This document shows positions 6,646 to 6,814 of a stretch of DNA of 6,814 bases, in pieces. A program made the position numbers and the translations under genes. The notes beneath the pieces were generated by a model. That model saw only the letters and a program-made list of their open reading frames with translations. It had not been told where the DNA came from and searched no databases. Every line of letters begins with the position of its first letter. The first letter of the stretch is position 1. Source of the stretch: Caldifarciminota bacterium (GTDB lineage Bacteria; Hydrothermota; Tepidihabitantia; SM23-42); NCBI GenBank assembly GCA_030671005.1, contig DAOVAN010000085.1, forward strand, positions 1-6,814. The letters are read 5' to 3'.

Positions 6646-6674
6646 TTTGCGCAAATAATAGATTTGCATGCAAA
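6646..6674 (-). promoter_or_regulatory. Two palindromes and a -10-like box upstream of apt
   Basis: Two perfect palindromes of related sequence lie 34 and 51 bases upstream of the apt start: TTTGCGCAAA (6646-6655) and TTTGCATGCAAA (6663-6674), with centres 18 bases apart. Between them TATTAT (minus strand, 6660-6655) could be a -10 box. I find no good -35 partner at 16-18 bases, which would suit a promoter needing an activator or held by a repressor. The regulator is unknown. Confidence 0.35.
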
Positions 6675-6733
6675 ACTGAGTGTCCCCAAATACTTCTTGA
6701 GGGGAATCTTGATTTTGATGAAAAATTCAGCAT

Positions 6734-6759
6734 CCCGAATTTCCTTAAGGAAATTCGGG
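6734..6759. repeat. Perfect 26-bp palindrome
   Basis: CCCGAATTTCCTT is followed at once by its exact reverse complement, with no spacer. As RNA it would give a hairpin of about 11 bp with a TTAA loop on either strand. On the minus strand it starts 12 bases after a possible stop codon at 6774-6772 and is followed by ATGCTGAATTTTTC. It could be a terminator for an upstream minus-strand gene, though the T run comes late, or a protein-binding site. Confidence 0.6.
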
Positions 6760-6771
6760 GATATCACCCTT

Positions 6772-6813
6772 TTAGTACCTTAGTCCAAACTCCGTATACC
6801 CCAATTCCTCGTC
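6772..6813 (-). CDS. Possible C-terminal tail of an upstream minus-strand gene
   Basis: Reading the minus strand from the right edge, one frame gives DEELGYTEFGLRY and a TAA stop at 6774-6772. The tail ending in an aromatic residue after alternating residues would suit a beta-barrel outer-membrane protein, and a palindrome follows 12 bases later. Only 13 codons are visible and the other two minus frames also stop within 50 bases, so frame and function are guesses. Confidence 0.2.
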   Translation of the reverse strand, partial: DEELGYTEFGLRY

Positions 6814-6814
6814 A

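Noticed and set aside
6613..6669. Upstream ATG of apt adding 19 residues
   Set aside because: The added residues are not part of the Apt family and cover the strong Shine-Dalgarno site of the ATG at 6612.

Overview
This is a bacterial window of moderate GC with four complete protein genes, one gene cut by the left edge, and a possible gene tail at the right edge. It shows bacterial promoters of the -35/-10 type and strong Shine-Dalgarno sites. The gene content fits a metagenomic thermophile-like or candidate-phylum bacterium. A DUF2723 membrane protein with a TPR tail suggests the FCB / WOR-3 (Stahlbacteria) type. A DUF763 protein belongs to a family known mainly from archaea and thermophilic bacteria. 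The lineage is an inference and no marker gene is present to fix it.

Layout. Positions 3-3017 (minus strand) look like one transcription unit. It opens with a near-perfect promoter (3035-3062), followed by an 895-residue DUF2723 membrane glycosyltransferase-like protein with C-terminal TPRs. After 42 bases comes the N-terminal part of a PP-loop ATPase of the tRNA-thiolation type, which runs off the left edge. Next, 3223-4281 (minus) is a complete DUF763 protein with a helix-hairpin-helix near its C terminus. From a shared 118-base divergent region (4282-4399), a membrane-anchored GAF-GGDEF diguanylate cyclase runs right on the plus strand to 5947. It meets the minus-strand apt gene (adenine phosphoribosyltransferase, 6100-6612) head-on across a G-poor, CAAAT-rich repetitive junction. 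The right end (6613-6814) holds the apt upstream region with two short palindromes, a perfect 26-bp palindrome, and possibly the last codons of another minus-strand gene.

How the genes relate. The cyclase and DUF763 genes share a divergent control region, but nothing shows that they act together. DUF2723 and the PP-loop gene are probably co-transcribed, although one is membrane glycosylation and the other tRNA modification or sulfur transfer. Apt is housekeeping purine salvage.

The most notable signal is transcriptional. Both genes leaving the divergent region have well-formed promoters placed so that transcription would begin at, or one base from, the start codon, and neither has a usable Shine-Dalgarno site. 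That suggests leaderless mRNAs. DUF2723 and apt have strong Shine-Dalgarno sites instead. No CRISPR array, tRNA, rRNA, insertion sequence or obvious defence system was seen.
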